DNA of 64,000 nt, taken from the NCBI RefSeq assembly GCF_036227605.1, contig NZ_CP109487.1, forward strand, positions 5,681,001 to 5,745,000, given 5' to 3'. The position numbers were made by a program, and so were the translations under genes. Shown here in pieces: positions 1-11,264 of this stretch. Every line of letters begins with the position of its first letter. The stretch's first letter is position 1. Source of the DNA: Streptomyces sp. NBC_01439. GTDB lineage: Bacteria; Actinomycetota; Actinomycetes; Streptomycetales; Streptomycetaceae. The notes under the pieces are model-generated. The model searched no databases and was not told where the DNA came from. It saw only the letters and a list, made by a program, of their open reading frames with translations.

Positions 1-34
1 AAGCCCCCGAACGGTCCGCACCGATCGGGGGCTT
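1..34. terminator. Rho-independent-type hairpin
   Basis: Ten-base arms (AAGCCCCCGA at 1-10, TCGGGGGCTT at 25-34) pair perfectly around a 14-nt loop. It probably ends a gene that lies left of the window. No T-run follows, which is usual in Streptomyces. Confidence 0.6.
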
Positions 35-109
35 CTGCGCGGTATCCCCCTCGCACCGTCGAACAAGCGTGTAGCTTGCCGGGTCAGAAGGGTGGGGGGT
101 GCTTCCTCA

Positions 110-802
110 ATGGGCGTACGGGTCGTCGTGGTCGACGAGCACCGGCTGCTGGCCGAGGCGCTCGCCTCTGCCCTGAAGCTGCGCGGGCACCGGGTACTGG
201 CAGCCGCGGCGCCGACGGCGGGCGCCGCCGAGCTGGTCATCAGCCGCGCTCCGGAGGTCTGCCTGCTCGGCACCGCCACCCCCGCCGAGCCCGGGGTCTT
301 CGAGCCCGTCGTCCGCATCAAGCGGGAGCGCCCGCAGATCGCCGTGGTCGTGCTCGGCCCGGTGCCCAGCCCGCGCGGGATCGCGGCCGCCTTTGCCGCC
401 GGCGCCTCGGGGTACGTACGGCAGGACGAGCGCATCGAGGGCGTGGAGCGGGCGCTGGCCAAGGCCAGGGCGGGGGAGGTGGCGATCGCCCCGCAACTGT
501 TGCAGGGGGCCTTCGCCGAGCTCCTGAACCCCGCCGCCCAGCCCGACGACGAGGGGAGCCGGCTGCTGCGGCTGCTCACCCCGCGCGAGGTGGAGGTGCT
601 CGTCCGGGTCGCCGAGGGCGAGGACACCCGGCTGATCGCCGCGGGCATGGAGATCGCCCCGAGCACCGCCCGTACGCACGTGCAGCGGGTGCTGATGAAG
701 CTGGGTGTGGGATCCAGGCTGGAGGCGGCCGCGCTGGCCGCCCGCACCGGTCTGCTGGACCGGGCGCTGCCCACGCCGCCGTCCGCCGCCGCGCGCGGCT
801 GA
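110..802 (+). CDS. LuxR-family response-regulator-like protein lacking the phospho-acceptor Asp
   Basis: The protein has 230 residues: a receiver-like domain (about 1-125) and a C-terminal LuxR HTH (about 150-215, LTPREVEVLVRVAEGEDTRL then ARTHVQRVLMKLGV). ATG at 110 is chosen over an upstream in-frame GTG at 92 because the purine-rich GGTGGGGGG at 91-99 sits correctly before it. The receiver keeps an acidic start (VVVVDEH), but where PDVVLLDLxMP is expected it reads PEVCLLGTATP, so the acceptor Asp is missing. The conserved Lys near GASGY is also replaced (GYVRQD). It is therefore probably an atypical, phosphorylation-independent regulator. No sensor kinase is adjacent. Targets are unknown. 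Confidence 0.85.
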   Translation: MGVRVVVVDEHRLLAEALASALKLRGHRVLAAAAPTAGAAELVISRAPEVCLLGTATPAEPGVFEPVVRIKRERPQIAVVVLGPVPSPRGIAAAFAAGASGYVRQDERIEGVERALAKARAGEVAIAPQLLQGAFAELLNPAAQPDDEGSRLLRLLTPREVEVLVRVAEGEDTRLIAAGMEIAPSTARTHVQRVLMKLGVGSRLEAAALAARTGLLDRALPTPPSAAARG

Positions 803-919
803 CGCACGGGCCGGGGCGGGGCCGGCCCCCGATTTCCCCGTGGGCGCGGAATCGGGTAAGCCAGTGTCCAAGCACGCGCACGTACCCGCGCGTGCTCCCG
901 CGCGAGAGGCAGTAGGCGA

Positions 920-1879
920 GTGAGCAAGTACCTGGTAACCGGTGGCGCCGGATACGTCGGCAGCGTGGTCGCGGCCCACCTTCTGGAGGCCGGCCACGAG
1001 GTCACCGTCCTCGACGACCTGAGCACGGGCTTCCGCGCGGGGGTCCCGGAGGGCGCCACCTTCATCGAGGGCCGCATCCAGGACGCGGCCCGGTACGTGG
1101 ACGGCTCCTTCGAGGCGGTGCTGCACTTCGCGGCCTCCTCGCAGGTCGGCGAGTCCGTGGTGAACCCGGGCAAGTACTGGGAGAACAACGTCGGCGGGAC
1201 GCTGGCCCTGCTGGCCGCGATGCGCGGGGCGGGCGTGCGCAAGCTGGTGTTCTCCTCCACCGCCGCCACCTACGGGGAGCCGACGGAGGGCCTGCTGACG
1301 GAGGCCTCGGTGACCGCACCGACCAATCCGTACGGTGCCTCGAAGCTGGCCGTCGACCACATGATCGCGGGGGAGTGCGTGGCGCACGGCCTGGCCGCGG
1401 TGTCGCTGCGCTACTTCAACGTGGCCGGCGCCTACGGGCAGTTCGGTGAGCGCCACACCCCCGAGACGCACCTGATCCCGCTGGTCCTCCAGGTCGCCCT
1501 GGGCGAGCGGGAGTCGATCTCGGTGTTCGGCGAGGACTACCCGACCCCGGACGGCACCTGCGTGCGCGACTACATCCACGTCGCCGACCTCGCGGAGGCC
1601 CACCTGGCCGCCCTGCGGGCCGCCACCGGCGGGGAGCACCTGATCTGCAACCTGGGCAACGGCAACGGGTTCTCGGTCCGCGAGGTCGTCGAGACCGTCC
1701 GCAAGGTCACCGGCCGGGAGATCCCCGAGGTGGTCGCCCCGCGCCGGGCCGGCGACCCGGCGATGCTCGTCGCCTCCGCGCGCACGGCCCACGAGCGCCT
1801 CGGCTGGACCCCGAGCCGCTCGGACCTCACGGGGATCATCACGGACGCGTGGAACTTCGCGCGTACGCACACCTCCTGA
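920..1879 (+). CDS. galE: UDP-glucose 4-epimerase
   Basis: NAD-dependent short-chain dehydrogenase/reductase of the Leloir pathway that interconverts UDP-glucose and UDP-galactose in the cytoplasm. The 319 residues are typical of GalE. The Rossmann motif TGGAGYVGS lies at residues 7-15; the active-site Tyr-Lys pair is in YGASK, preceded by the catalytic Ser region [16 protein letters not shown] and the C-terminal sugar-binding RDYIHV are present. The GTG start at 920 puts the Rossmann strand at the expected distance from the N-terminus. It stands alone rather than in a gal operon and is followed by a strong terminator. A related NDP-sugar epimerase specificity cannot be excluded. Confidence 0.93.
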   Translation: MSKYLVTGGAGYVGSVVAAHLLEAGHEVTVLDDLSTGFRAGVPEGATFIEGRIQDAARYVDGSFEAVLHFAASSQVGESVVNPGKYWENNVGGTLALLAAMRGAGVRKLVFSSTAATYGEPTEGLLTEASVTAPTNPYGASKLAVDHMIAGECVAHGLAAVSLRYFNVAGAYGQFGERHTPETHLIPLVLQVALGERESISVFGEDYPTPDGTCVRDYIHVADLAEAHLAALRAATGGEHLICNLGNGNGFSVREVVETVRKVTGREIPEVVAPRRAGDPAMLVASARTAHERLGWTPSRSDLTGIITDAWNFARTHTS

Positions 1880-1942
1880 ACCTCCTCAACCCCCTGACCT
1901 CCCGGAGCTCCGGTATCCGTCCGGACCTCCCCTGGTCCTGTG

Positions 1943-1974
1943 CGCCCCCCGCACCCCGATCGGTGCGGGGGGCG
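1943..1974. terminator. galE terminator
   Basis: A perfect 13-bp stem (CGCCCCCCGCACC at 1943-1955, GGTGCGGGGGGCG at 1962-1974) closes a 6-nt loop 64 bp after galE. Confidence 0.85.
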
Positions 1975-2386
1975 TGTGCGTGTCGGGTGCGCGCTGCGGA
2001 CGAGCGCTGTGCGCGGGCGCCCGGCGTGCACACGCCGGGTGAAATACCCCCCGTGCAACTGCCCGCGGCACACGCCCGTACCGAGGCCGTCATCAAGACC
2101 TTCGGCACGGTTGATTTCCAGCCATCATGGAGGTGGTTCGGAACGCCCGCGCCGGAAAATCCCCGGGAAAACTTCTGCTATTCGGCCAACCGTCGGACGC
2201 CCCCGGCCCTACGCTGATGCGTGACACCGGTGGGGGCCGGTGTTGATTCAGGGGTCGAGACAAGTCGGGTACGTCGTCCGGTCCGGGGTAGTGCAGATAT
2301 GTCACGGCGGCGGCCGGGGCAGCTGCGGATCACCCGGTCCGGGCGCCGTACCCGCCGTCGTCCGTTCCCCTACCCTTGGGGGTTTT
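1975..2386 (+). other. Long leader/intergenic region before the second LuxR regulator
   Basis: These 412 bp have no convincing gene. They are less GC-rich than their surroundings near 2095-2200 (for example GCCGGAAAATCCCCGGG and TTCTGCTATTCGG) and hold several short inverted repeats, including ACACCGGTGGGGGCCGGTGT at 2224-2243. A 39-codon frame begins at ATG 2127 but has no clear ribosome site. I read the region as promoter and 5' leader for the gene at 2387. Confidence 0.4.
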
Positions 2387-3157
2387 GTGGTTCGTATCCG
2401 GGTTCTCGTCGTCGACGATCACCGCATCTTCGCCGAATCGCTCGCAGCCGCGCTCGCGGCCGAGCCGGACGTGGACGTGTCCGCGGCCGGCAGCGGCCCC
2501 GCCGCGCTGCGCTGCCTCGAACGGGCGGCGGCCGAGGGCCGCCGCTTCGACGTCCTGCTGGTCGACGCCGATCTCGGCGCGGTCCCGGGGGCCGTGCCCG
2601 CCCAGCGGGAGTCCGGCTCCGGGCCACCGATGCCGCCCGCCTCGGACGGGATCGCGCTGGTCGCAGGGGTGCGGGTGTCCCACCCCGGGGTCCGCACCGT
2701 CGTGCTCGCCGAGCGCGACGACCCCCGCCGGGCCGCCCTCGCGCTCCAGGCGGGAGCCTCCGGCTGGGTGGCGAAGGACTGTTCGCTCTCCCGGCTGCTG
2801 GCCGTGATCCGCGGGGTCCTTCGCGAGGAGACCCATCTGCCCCCCGCACTGCTCACCGGGGTGCTCCGGGAACTGACCGCGGCGCGCAAGCACCGTACGG
2901 ACAGCGAGCGGCTGGTGGAATCGCTGACCCCGCGGGAACACGAGGTGCTGCGCTGCATGGTGGCGGGGCTGGGCCGCAAGGACGTGGCGGCGCGGTTGTT
3001 CCTGTCCCCGCACACGGTCCGCACCCACATGCAGAACGTGCTGGGCAAGCTCGGGGTGCACTCCACGCTGGCCGCCGTGGCACTGGCCCGACGGGCCGGC
3101 GTCCGGCCGGCCGACCTAGCCGGGGATGTTGTCGAACGGAGCGGTCAACTGGCGTAG
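2387..3157 (+). CDS. LuxR-family response regulator
   Basis: A 256-residue NarL/FixJ-type regulator: receiver domain (about 1-150) and LuxR HTH (about 185-245, LTPREHEVLRCMVAGLGRKD, then HTVRTHMQNVLGKLGVHS). Acidic residues VVDDH, the phospho-acceptor Asp in LLVDADLG and the conserved Lys in WVAKD are all present, so unlike the regulator at 110 it should be phosphorylatable. An unusual Pro/Gly-rich insert of about 25 residues follows the acceptor Asp. The start is GTG 2387 with TTGGGGG just upstream. The 3' end overlaps the convergent tamR by 42 bp. No partner kinase is adjacent. Confidence 0.87.
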   Translation: MVRIRVLVVDDHRIFAESLAAALAAEPDVDVSAAGSGPAALRCLERAAAEGRRFDVLLVDADLGAVPGAVPAQRESGSGPPMPPASDGIALVAGVRVSHPGVRTVVLAERDDPRRAALALQAGASGWVAKDCSLSRLLAVIRGVLREETHLPPALLTGVLRELTAARKHRTDSERLVESLTPREHEVLRCMVAGLGRKDVAARLFLSPHTVRTHMQNVLGKLGVHSTLAAVALARRAGVRPADLAGDVVERSGQLA

Positions 3158-3613
3158 CAGCCCGGCGAGGTTGCCGCGCTGACCCTGCGAGAGCTGGGCC
3201 AGGATCGCCCGTTCCTGGGCCAGCAGCCCGGCGAGGGCCTGGTCGGCGCGGTCCCGGCCCTCGGGGGTGAGCCGCACCAGGACCCCCCGGCGGTCGCTGG
3301 GGTCCGGGAGGCGTTCGACGAGGCCCTTCTTGGCCAGCCGGTCGATGCGGTTGGTCATGGTGCCGGAAGTGACCAGGGTCTGGGTCAACAGCTGGCCGGG
3401 GGAGAGCTGGTAGGGCGCGCCGGCGCGGCGCAGCGACGTCAGGACGTCGAACTCCCAGGGCTCCAGGCCGTGCTCGGAGAAGGCCAGCCTGCGGGCCCGG
3501 TCGAGATGGCGCGCGAGCCTGCTGACGCGGCTCAGCACCTCGAGCGGTTCCACGTCGAGGTCAGGGCGCTCCCGCCGCCATGCCGCCACCAGTCGGTCGA
3601 CCTCGTCCTCCAT
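3116..3613 (-). CDS. tamR: MarR-family regulator, probable TamR
   Basis: The 165-residue winged-helix MarR protein (start ATG 3613; an ATG at 3654 is in frame but lies inside an operator-like palindrome). The wing region TSGTMTNRIDRLAKKGLVER and the DPSDRRGVLVRLTPEGR motif are typical of the family. It is divergent from a trans-aconitate methyltransferase gene, the arrangement described for TamR of S. coelicolor, a MarR protein that responds to citrate, aconitate and isocitrate and links oxidative damage of aconitase to detoxification. Assignment rests on this context; the ligand pocket was not analysed. It converges on and overlaps the upstream response regulator. Confidence 0.82.
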   Translation of the reverse strand: MEDEVDRLVAAWRRERPDLDVEPLEVLSRVSRLARHLDRARRLAFSEHGLEPWEFDVLTSLRRAGAPYQLSPGQLLTQTLVTSGTMTNRIDRLAKKGLVERLPDPSDRRGVLVRLTPEGRDRADQALAGLLAQERAILAQLSQGQRGNLAGLLRQLTAPFDNIPG

Positions 3614-3635
3614 GCCGATCAGTGTAAGGGGTCTG

Positions 3636-3694
3636 TCGATGTGAAGTCTCTTCATGTCGAGCATCTCGATCACGAGTATCTTGACATCGAGATA
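3636..3694. promoter_or_regulatory. Two palindromic operator candidates in the tamR-tam intergenic region
   Basis: Site 1 (3636-3660) has TCGA and TGAAG half-sites mirrored around a 3-nt centre, 18 of 25 positions symmetric. Site 2 (3677-3694), TATCTTGACATCGAGATA, is symmetric at 14 of 18 positions. Both lie between the divergent starts, and site 2 sits about 80 bp upstream of the tam start. They fit MarR-type autoregulation plus control of tam, but binding is inferred. Confidence 0.6.
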
Positions 3695-3774
3695 TAAATG
3701 GAGCGAGCATGGGGCATGGAGGGGGCCGGAACGGATTCCGCTTCCGATCGCCCCGCCAGCAGGGAGGCTCGAAC

Positions 3775-4632
3775 ATGTATTCCGATACCGCGCGCGCCGG
3801 GACCCCCACGTCCACCGCGCCCTCCGCCCCCACCTGGGACCCCCAGCAGTACCTCCGGCACTCGGGCCACCGCACACGGCCCTTCCTCGACCTGCTCACC
3901 CGCATACCCGAGCTCCCCCAGCGCCCCGCCCGCATCGCCGACCTCGGCTGCGGCCCCGGCAACGTCACCACCCTCCTCGCCGAGCGCTGGCCCGAGGCCC
4001 GCATCACCGGCTTCGACCTCTCCCCGGAGATGCTCCACCTGGCCACCGCGGAGCACGCCGGGCCCACCCCCGGCGGCGGCGACCTCGACTTCCGCCACGG
4101 GGACCTCGCCAGCTGGCTCCCCGAGGAGCCTTACGACCTGATCGTCTCCAACGCCGCCCTGCAGTGGGTCCCGGGCCACCCCGGCTCCTTCGGCGCCTGG
4201 ATCAACGGCCTGCGCCCCGGCGGCACCTTTGCCTTCCAGATCCCCGGCAACTTCACGGCCCCCAGCCACGCCCTGCTCGCGCAGCAGTGCGACACCCCGC
4301 GCTGGCGGGCCCGGCTCGCCGGTCACGGCGCCCGCTACATCCATCTCCTCGAACCCGCCGAATACCTCGCTCGGTTCACCGAGCTCGGCTGCGCCGCCGA
4401 CATCTGGGAGACCACCTACTACCAACTGCTCCAGGGCCCCGACCCCGTGCTCGACTGGGTCAAGGGCACCGCCCTGCGGCCCGTCCTCACCGCCCTCGGC
4501 GACGACCGCGACGCCGTGGACGCCTTCCTCACCGAATACCGTGACCGGCTGCGCGCGGCCTATCCGACGGGCCCGCGCGGCACCGTCTTCCCCTTCCGCC
4601 GCATCTTCGCCGTGGCCCGCAAGGAGGCATGA
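3775..4632 (+). CDS. tam: Trans-aconitate 2-methyltransferase
   Basis: Class I SAM-dependent methyltransferase of 285 residues that methyl-esterifies trans-aconitate, a spontaneous, inhibitory isomer of the TCA intermediate cis-aconitate. Motif I is IADLGCGPGNVT; the acidic residue ending strand 2 is in ITGFDLSPEM; motif IV region is YDLIVSNAALQWV, and ALQWVP is characteristic of the Tam family. Start ATG 3775 has AGGGAGG at 3761-3767. It is divergent from tamR, and the next gene begins two bases past its stop, so the two are likely cotranscribed. Confidence 0.9.
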   Translation: MYSDTARAGTPTSTAPSAPTWDPQQYLRHSGHRTRPFLDLLTRIPELPQRPARIADLGCGPGNVTTLLAERWPEARITGFDLSPEMLHLATAEHAGPTPGGGDLDFRHGDLASWLPEEPYDLIVSNAALQWVPGHPGSFGAWINGLRPGGTFAFQIPGNFTAPSHALLAQQCDTPRWRARLAGHGARYIHLLEPAEYLARFTELGCAADIWETTYYQLLQGPDPVLDWVKGTALRPVLTALGDDRDAVDAFLTEYRDRLRAAYPTGPRGTVFPFRRIFAVARKEA

Positions 4633-4634
4633 CC

Positions 4635-5027
4635 ATGTTGACCGCAGTCGACCACGTGCAACTCGCCGCGCCGCCGGACTCGGAGGACCGGCTCCGCGCG
4701 TACTACACGGACGTCCTCGGCATGACCGAGATCCCCAAGCCGCCGGTCCTCGCCGCCCGTGGGGGGTGCTGGTTCGCCGCCGGGCCCGTCCAGCTGCACC
4801 TCGGCGTGGAGGAAGACTTCCGACCCGCCCGCAAGGCCCACCCGGGGCTACGGGTGACCGACATCGAGGCGTACGCGATCAGACTGCAGGAGCGGGGGGC
4901 CGAGGTGGTCTGGGACGACGACCTACCGGGCCACCGCCGCTTCTATTCCGAGGACCCCGTCGGCAACCGGCTCGAATTCCTGGAACGGCACCACCCGGAA
5001 CCGGCAGCGCCGGAGCCCTGCGCATAA
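4635..5027 (+). CDS. VOC-superfamily (glyoxalase/dioxygenase-like) protein
   Basis: A 130-residue protein with the paired beta-alpha-beta-beta-beta pattern of the vicinal oxygen chelate fold: VDHVQLAAP with a candidate metal His near the N-terminus, YYTDVLGM, then QLHLGVEEDF and the closing FYSEDPVGNRLEFLE, where the last Glu is the usual fourth ligand. The start at ATG 4635 is preferred over ATG 4629 because AAGGAGG at 4621-4627 is 7 nt away from it. It directly follows tam and probably shares its mRNA. Substrate unknown. Confidence 0.82.
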   Translation: MLTAVDHVQLAAPPDSEDRLRAYYTDVLGMTEIPKPPVLAARGGCWFAAGPVQLHLGVEEDFRPARKAHPGLRVTDIEAYAIRLQERGAEVVWDDDLPGHRRFYSEDPVGNRLEFLERHHPEPAAPEPCA

Positions 5028-5039
5028 GACGCACCGCAC

Positions 5040-5081
5040 GACGGCGCCCCGCCACCGGATCTCCGGTGACGGGGCGCCGTC
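5040..5081. terminator. Bidirectional terminator between VOC gene and tetR
   Basis: Outer 12-bp arms GACGGCGCCCCG/CGGGGCGCCGTC and inner CACCGG/CCGGTG arms form an almost continuous stem with an ATCT loop between two convergent genes. Confidence 0.85.
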
Positions 5082-5107
5082 GAGTCGTCGTGTCGTACGT
5101 GACGGGC

Positions 5108-5782
5108 TCAGTTCTTGCGCCGGCCCACCAGCTGCGGCTTCGACTCCAGCCCGTCCAACCCGTGCCAGGCCAGGTTCACCAGGTGCGCCGCCACCTCCGC
5201 CTTCTTGGGCTTGCGCACGTCCAACCACCACTGCCCGGTCAACGCCACCATCCCGACCAGCGCCTGCGCGTACAGCGGGGCCAGCTTGGGGTCAAAGCCC
5301 CGCGCCTTGAACTCCAGCCCCAGGATGTCCTCGACCTGCGTGGCGATGTCACTGATCAGCGAGGCGAAGGTGCCGGTCGACTGGGCGACCGGGGAATCCC
5401 GCACGAGGATCCGGAAACCGTCCGTGTACGACTCGATGTAGTCCAGCAGCGCGAACGCCGCCTGCTCCAGCAGCTCCCGCGGGTGCCCGGCCGTCAGCGC
5501 GCCCGTCACCCCGTCCAGCAGCTGGCGCATCTCCCGGTCCACGACGACCGCGTACAGGCCCTCCTTGCCGCCGAAGTGCTCGTACACCACCGGCTTGGAC
5601 ACCCCGGCCTTCGCCGCGATCTCCTCCACCGAGGTGCCCTCGAAGCCCTTCTCCGCGAACAGCGTCCGGCCGATGTCCAGCAGCTGTTGACGCCGCTCCG
5701 CGCCCGTCATCCGGACCCGGCGGCCGCGCCTGGGCTTGTCACTGCTGGAGTTGCTGCCGTCGATCGCCACGCCCCCCATCAT
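5108..5782 (-). CDS. TetR-family regulator cotranscribed with a fatty-acid desaturase
   Basis: The protein has 224 residues: a basic Ser-rich N-terminus, a TetR HTH (about 30-75; LLDIGRTLFAEKGFEGTS then VSKPVVYEHFGGKEGL) and a ligand-binding C-terminal domain. Its ATG at 5782 overlaps the desaturase TGA as ATGA, so translation is coupled; a second ATG at 5779 is possible. By analogy with other desaturase-linked TetR repressors it probably senses acyl-CoA composition and represses its own operon through the tandem operator at 6812-6838. This role is inferred from context. Confidence 0.87.
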   Translation of the reverse strand: MMGGVAIDGSNSSSDKPRRGRRVRMTGAERRQQLLDIGRTLFAEKGFEGTSVEEIAAKAGVSKPVVYEHFGGKEGLYAVVVDREMRQLLDGVTGALTAGHPRELLEQAAFALLDYIESYTDGFRILVRDSPVAQSTGTFASLISDIATQVEDILGLEFKARGFDPKLAPLYAQALVGMVALTGQWWLDVRKPKKAEVAAHLVNLAWHGLDGLESKPQLVGRRKN

Positions 5783-6759
5783 GCCGCGTTCGACTCGTTT
5801 TCCCTGCGCCGGGCGTCGATGCGGGTCGCCGACGGCCAGCGGACGTCCGTCGCCCAGCCCAACTGCTCGAACCAGCGGATCAGCCGCGCGCTGGAGTCGA
5901 CCTGACCGCGCAGCACGCCGTGCCGCGCCGACGTCGGGTCCGCGTGGTGCAGGTTGTGCCAGGACTCCCCGCAGGACAGCACCGCCAGCCACCAGACGTT
6001 GCCACTGCGGTCACGGGACTTGAACGGCCGCTTGCCCACCGCGTGGCAGATCGAGTTGATCGACCACGTCACGTGGTGCAGCAGCGCGACCCGCACCAGG
6101 GAGCCCCAGAAGAACGCCGTGAACGCACCCCACCAGGACATCGTCACCAGACCGCCCACCAGCGGCGGGATCGCCAGCGAGAACATCGTCCAGAAGATGA
6201 AGTCCCGCGAGATCCGGCGGATCGCCGGGTCCTTGATCAGGTCCGGGGCGTACTTCTGCTGATCGGTCTGCTCCTCGTCGAATAGCCAGCCGATGTGCGC
6301 CCACCACAGCCCCTTCATCAGCGCCGGCAGCGTCTCCCCGAACCGCCAGGGCGAATGCGGGTCACCCTCGTGGTCCGAGAACTTGTGGTGCTTGCGGTGG
6401 TCCGCCACCCAACGCACCAGCGGCCCCTCCACCGCCATCGACCCCATCACGGCGAGCGCGATCCGCAGCGGCCGCTTCGCCTTGAAGGAACCGTGCGTGA
6501 AGTAGCGGTGGAAACCGATGGTGATCCCGTGGCAGGCCAGGAAGTACATGAAGACCATCAGACCGAGGTCCAGCCAGCTCACCCCCCAGCCCCAGGCCAG
6601 CGGCACCGCCGCCAGCAGGGCCACGAAGGGCACGGCGATGAACAGCAGCAGGGCGATCTGCTCGATGGACCGCTTGTTCTCGCCGCCCAGCGTCGCGGAC
6701 GGCTCGGACGTGTCGGAGGGCGCGGAGCCGCCCTCGATCAGATCGGGACTGGTGGTCAT
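5779..6759 (-). CDS. Acyl-CoA/fatty-acid delta-9-type desaturase
   Basis: A 326-residue membrane-bound di-iron desaturase. The three histidine boxes are visible: HRYFTH (84-89), HRKHH (121-125) and HNLHH (268-272). Hydrophobic stretches around 35-60, 65-85, 185-205 and 210-230 fit four membrane passes with the boxes on the cytoplasmic face. It introduces a double bond into acyl chains for membrane fluidity; the partner ferredoxin/reductase is not nearby. AGGGG precedes the ATG at 6759. It is the first gene of a two-gene operon with tetR and is divergent from ppc. Confidence 0.92.
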   Translation of the reverse strand: MTTSPDLIEGGSAPSDTSEPSATLGGENKRSIEQIALLLFIAVPFVALLAAVPLAWGWGVSWLDLGLMVFMYFLACHGITIGFHRYFTHGSFKAKRPLRIALAVMGSMAVEGPLVRWVADHRKHHKFSDHEGDPHSPWRFGETLPALMKGLWWAHIGWLFDEEQTDQQKYAPDLIKDPAIRRISRDFIFWTMFSLAIPPLVGGLVTMSWWGAFTAFFWGSLVRVALLHHVTWSINSICHAVGKRPFKSRDRSGNVWWLAVLSCGESWHNLHHADPTSARHGVLRGQVDSSARLIRWFEQLGWATDVRWPSATRIDARRRENESNAA

Positions 6760-6811
6760 GGGTGTCCCCTGGGGGGTGAGAGAAGTCGGCGGGCTCCCCG
6801 GCTACGAACCC

Positions 6812-6838
6812 TACGGACCCGTAACCTACGGCATCGTA
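6812..6838. promoter_or_regulatory. Tandem TACG-N4-CGTA operator upstream of the desaturase operon
   Basis: Two identical-form palindromes, TACGGACCCGTA (6812-6823) and TACGGCATCGTA (6827-6838), are spaced 15 bp centre to centre; a half-site TACG lies at 6803. They sit 53-79 bp upstream of the desaturase start, the position expected for TetR repression. Reading toward ppc, the site is about 280 bp upstream of its start. Confidence 0.65.
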
Positions 6839-7113
6839 AGTATGGCAAAACCGGGTACGCAGGCAAGAGGGGCAGCGCCGGGAGGAGGAGCGCGCGCGAG
6901 GTGTTCACGCGCCGCCTGATGAGACGTTTGCCCAGGCACACGCCTCGGCCACCTATCCTGGGTCCCGTCGGACAGCGCGGTCCGCACGGGCAGCCCGAGC
7001 TGCACATCAGGAGCGGAGATCCCGCCCCCCGGACCGAGTCCGGGACGGCATCACCGCACGCCGCCGGGAGCCCACCGCCCAGTAGCGCTCGAACACTGCA
7101 AGGAGCCGCACCT
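6839..7113. other. Remaining desaturase-ppc intergenic region
   Basis: No gene is seen here. It should hold the ppc promoter and leader. The only clear signal is the AAGGAG ribosome site at 7100-7105. Confidence 0.4.
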
Positions 7114-9876
<2,763 letters not shown>

Positions 9877-9885
9877 CGTCGCGCG

Positions 9886-9933
9886 CCGGTATCCGTGTCC
9901 GTCACCCTTTGTGATGACGGACACGGATACCGG
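9886..9933. terminator. ppc terminator with a 19-bp perfect stem
   Basis: The arms CCGGTATCCGTGTCCGTCA (9886-9904) and their exact complement (9915-9933) enclose a 10-nt loop. The TCAC/GTGA edges allow an alternative inner pairing. Confidence 0.85.
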
Positions 9934-9981
9934 GCGCTACCGTGGACGTCCAGGACCACAATCCCGTCCATGGGAGCAACC

Positions 9982-10569
9982 ATGACTGCCGAGCCCGTAC
10001 ACGACTGGTCGAGGCCGCCGTTGGACGGGTACACGGTGGACGACCTGCTGACGCTGCCGGACCTCCCGCGACACACCGAGCTGATCGACGGGAGCCTGGT
10101 CTTCGTGAGTCCGCAACGCTTCATCCACTCAGATCTGATCGACTTCCTCGTCACCAGGCTGCGACTGACCGCCCCCCGGCACACGAGGGTCGCGCGCGAG
10201 ATGACTGTGGTGATCGACAAGCGCAACGGGCCCGAACCAGACATCTCAGTCGTGCGGCGAGAAGCCTGCACGAGCCCCATGCAGACCCACTTCTATGCCG
10301 CCGATGTCCTGCTCGCAGTGGAGGTGGTCTCGCCCGAGTCCGAGGCCCGGGACACCAAAGCGAAGCTGCACAAGTACGCCGCTGCAGGTATCCCGAACTA
10401 CTGGATCGTCAAGATCGAGGGCGACGAAGTCATCGAACCGGTCGTGTACCTCTACGAGCTGGACCCCCACACACGTGCCTACGTCTGCCAGGGGATCCAC
10501 ACCAAGCCGTTCAGCGTCGACCGGCCCTTCGCCGCCGAAATCGACTTCGACGGGCTCGACGAGATGTAG
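9982..10569 (+). CDS. Uma2/DUF820-family endonuclease-like protein
   Basis: A 195-residue protein of the Uma2 family, which has a PD-(D/E)xK nuclease fold and is strongly expanded in Streptomyces and cyanobacteria. Visible core: ELIDGSLVFVSP near the N-terminus, PDISVV (catalytic Asp), EVVSPESEARD (Glu) and KLHKYAAAGIPNYWIV (Lys), so the active-site set looks intact. ATG 9982 has GGGAG five bases upstream; ATG 9970 is an alternative. It stands between ppc and the convergent pth with only 6 bp to the pth stop. The biological role of these proteins is not established. Confidence 0.85.
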   Translation: MTAEPVHDWSRPPLDGYTVDDLLTLPDLPRHTELIDGSLVFVSPQRFIHSDLIDFLVTRLRLTAPRHTRVAREMTVVIDKRNGPEPDISVVRREACTSPMQTHFYAADVLLAVEVVSPESEARDTKAKLHKYAAAGIPNYWIVKIEGDEVIEPVVYLYELDPHTRAYVCQGIHTKPFSVDRPFAAEIDFDGLDEM

Positions 10570-10575
10570 CGGTGG

Positions 10576-11166
10576 TCAGGAGTTGTACGCCGACTGGGCC
10601 CGCTCCAGGCCCTCCTGGACCAGGCACTCCACCGAGTCCGCCGCCCGGTCCACGAACCAGTCCAGCTCCTTGCGCTCCGTGGAGGAGAAGTCCTTCAGCA
10701 CGAAGTCCGCGACCTGCATCCGGCCCGGCGGCCGCCCGATCCCGCACCGCACCCGGTGGTAGTCGGGGCCCATCGACTTGGTCATCGACTTCAGGCCGTT
10801 GTGCCCGTTGTCCCCGCCGCCCAGCTTCAGCCGCAGCGTCGGGTAGTCGATGTCCAGCTCGTCGTGGACCGCCACGATCCGCTCCAGCGGCACCTTGTAG
10901 AAGTCGCGCAGCGCCGTCACCGGGCCGCCGGACAGGTTCATGTACGTCATCGGTTTGGCCAGCACCACCCGGCGGTTGGCCGGTCCCGGCGGACCCATGC
11001 GGCCCTCGACCACCTGGGCCCGGGCCTTGTGCGCCTTGAACTTCCCGCCGATCCGCTCCGCCAGCAGATCGGCCACCATGAAACCGATGTTGTGGCGGTT
11101 GCCCGCGTACTCCGGTCCCGGGTTCCCCAGGCCCACGATCAGCCAGGGCGCCGCGTCGTCCGACAT
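10576..11166 (-). CDS. pth: Peptidyl-tRNA hydrolase
   Basis: Recycles peptidyl-tRNA released by stalled ribosomes by cleaving the ester bond between peptide and tRNA. The 196-residue protein shows the Pth signature: [19 protein letters not shown] with the catalytic His, [15 protein letters not shown] and [18 protein letters not shown] precedes ATG 11166. It lies about 100 bp downstream of rplY in the same orientation, the usual actinobacterial pairing of ribosome-related genes. Confidence 0.96.
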   Translation of the reverse strand: MSDDAAPWLIVGLGNPGPEYAGNRHNIGFMVADLLAERIGGKFKAHKARAQVVEGRMGPPGPANRRVVLAKPMTYMNLSGGPVTALRDFYKVPLERIVAVHDELDIDYPTLRLKLGGGDNGHNGLKSMTKSMGPDYHRVRCGIGRPPGRMQVADFVLKDFSSTERKELDWFVDRAADSVECLVQEGLERAQSAYNS

Positions 11167-11264
11167 CAAAAGCTCCTCGGTTCCTCTACGAAGACGACCG
11201 CCGTCCCGCTCCAGTGGAGCCGGACGGCGGTCGATCAGCAACTGCTGAGGGGGTGGGGCGAGGC

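Noticed and set aside
107..1870. Minus-strand frame of 587 codons across the first regulator and galE
   Set aside because: Antisense to two well-supported genes, with unnatural Arg/Gly-rich composition and no recognisable motif.
2127..2246. 39-codon small gene in the leader
   Set aside because: No convincing ribosome site and no recognised sequence; the region reads better as a leader.
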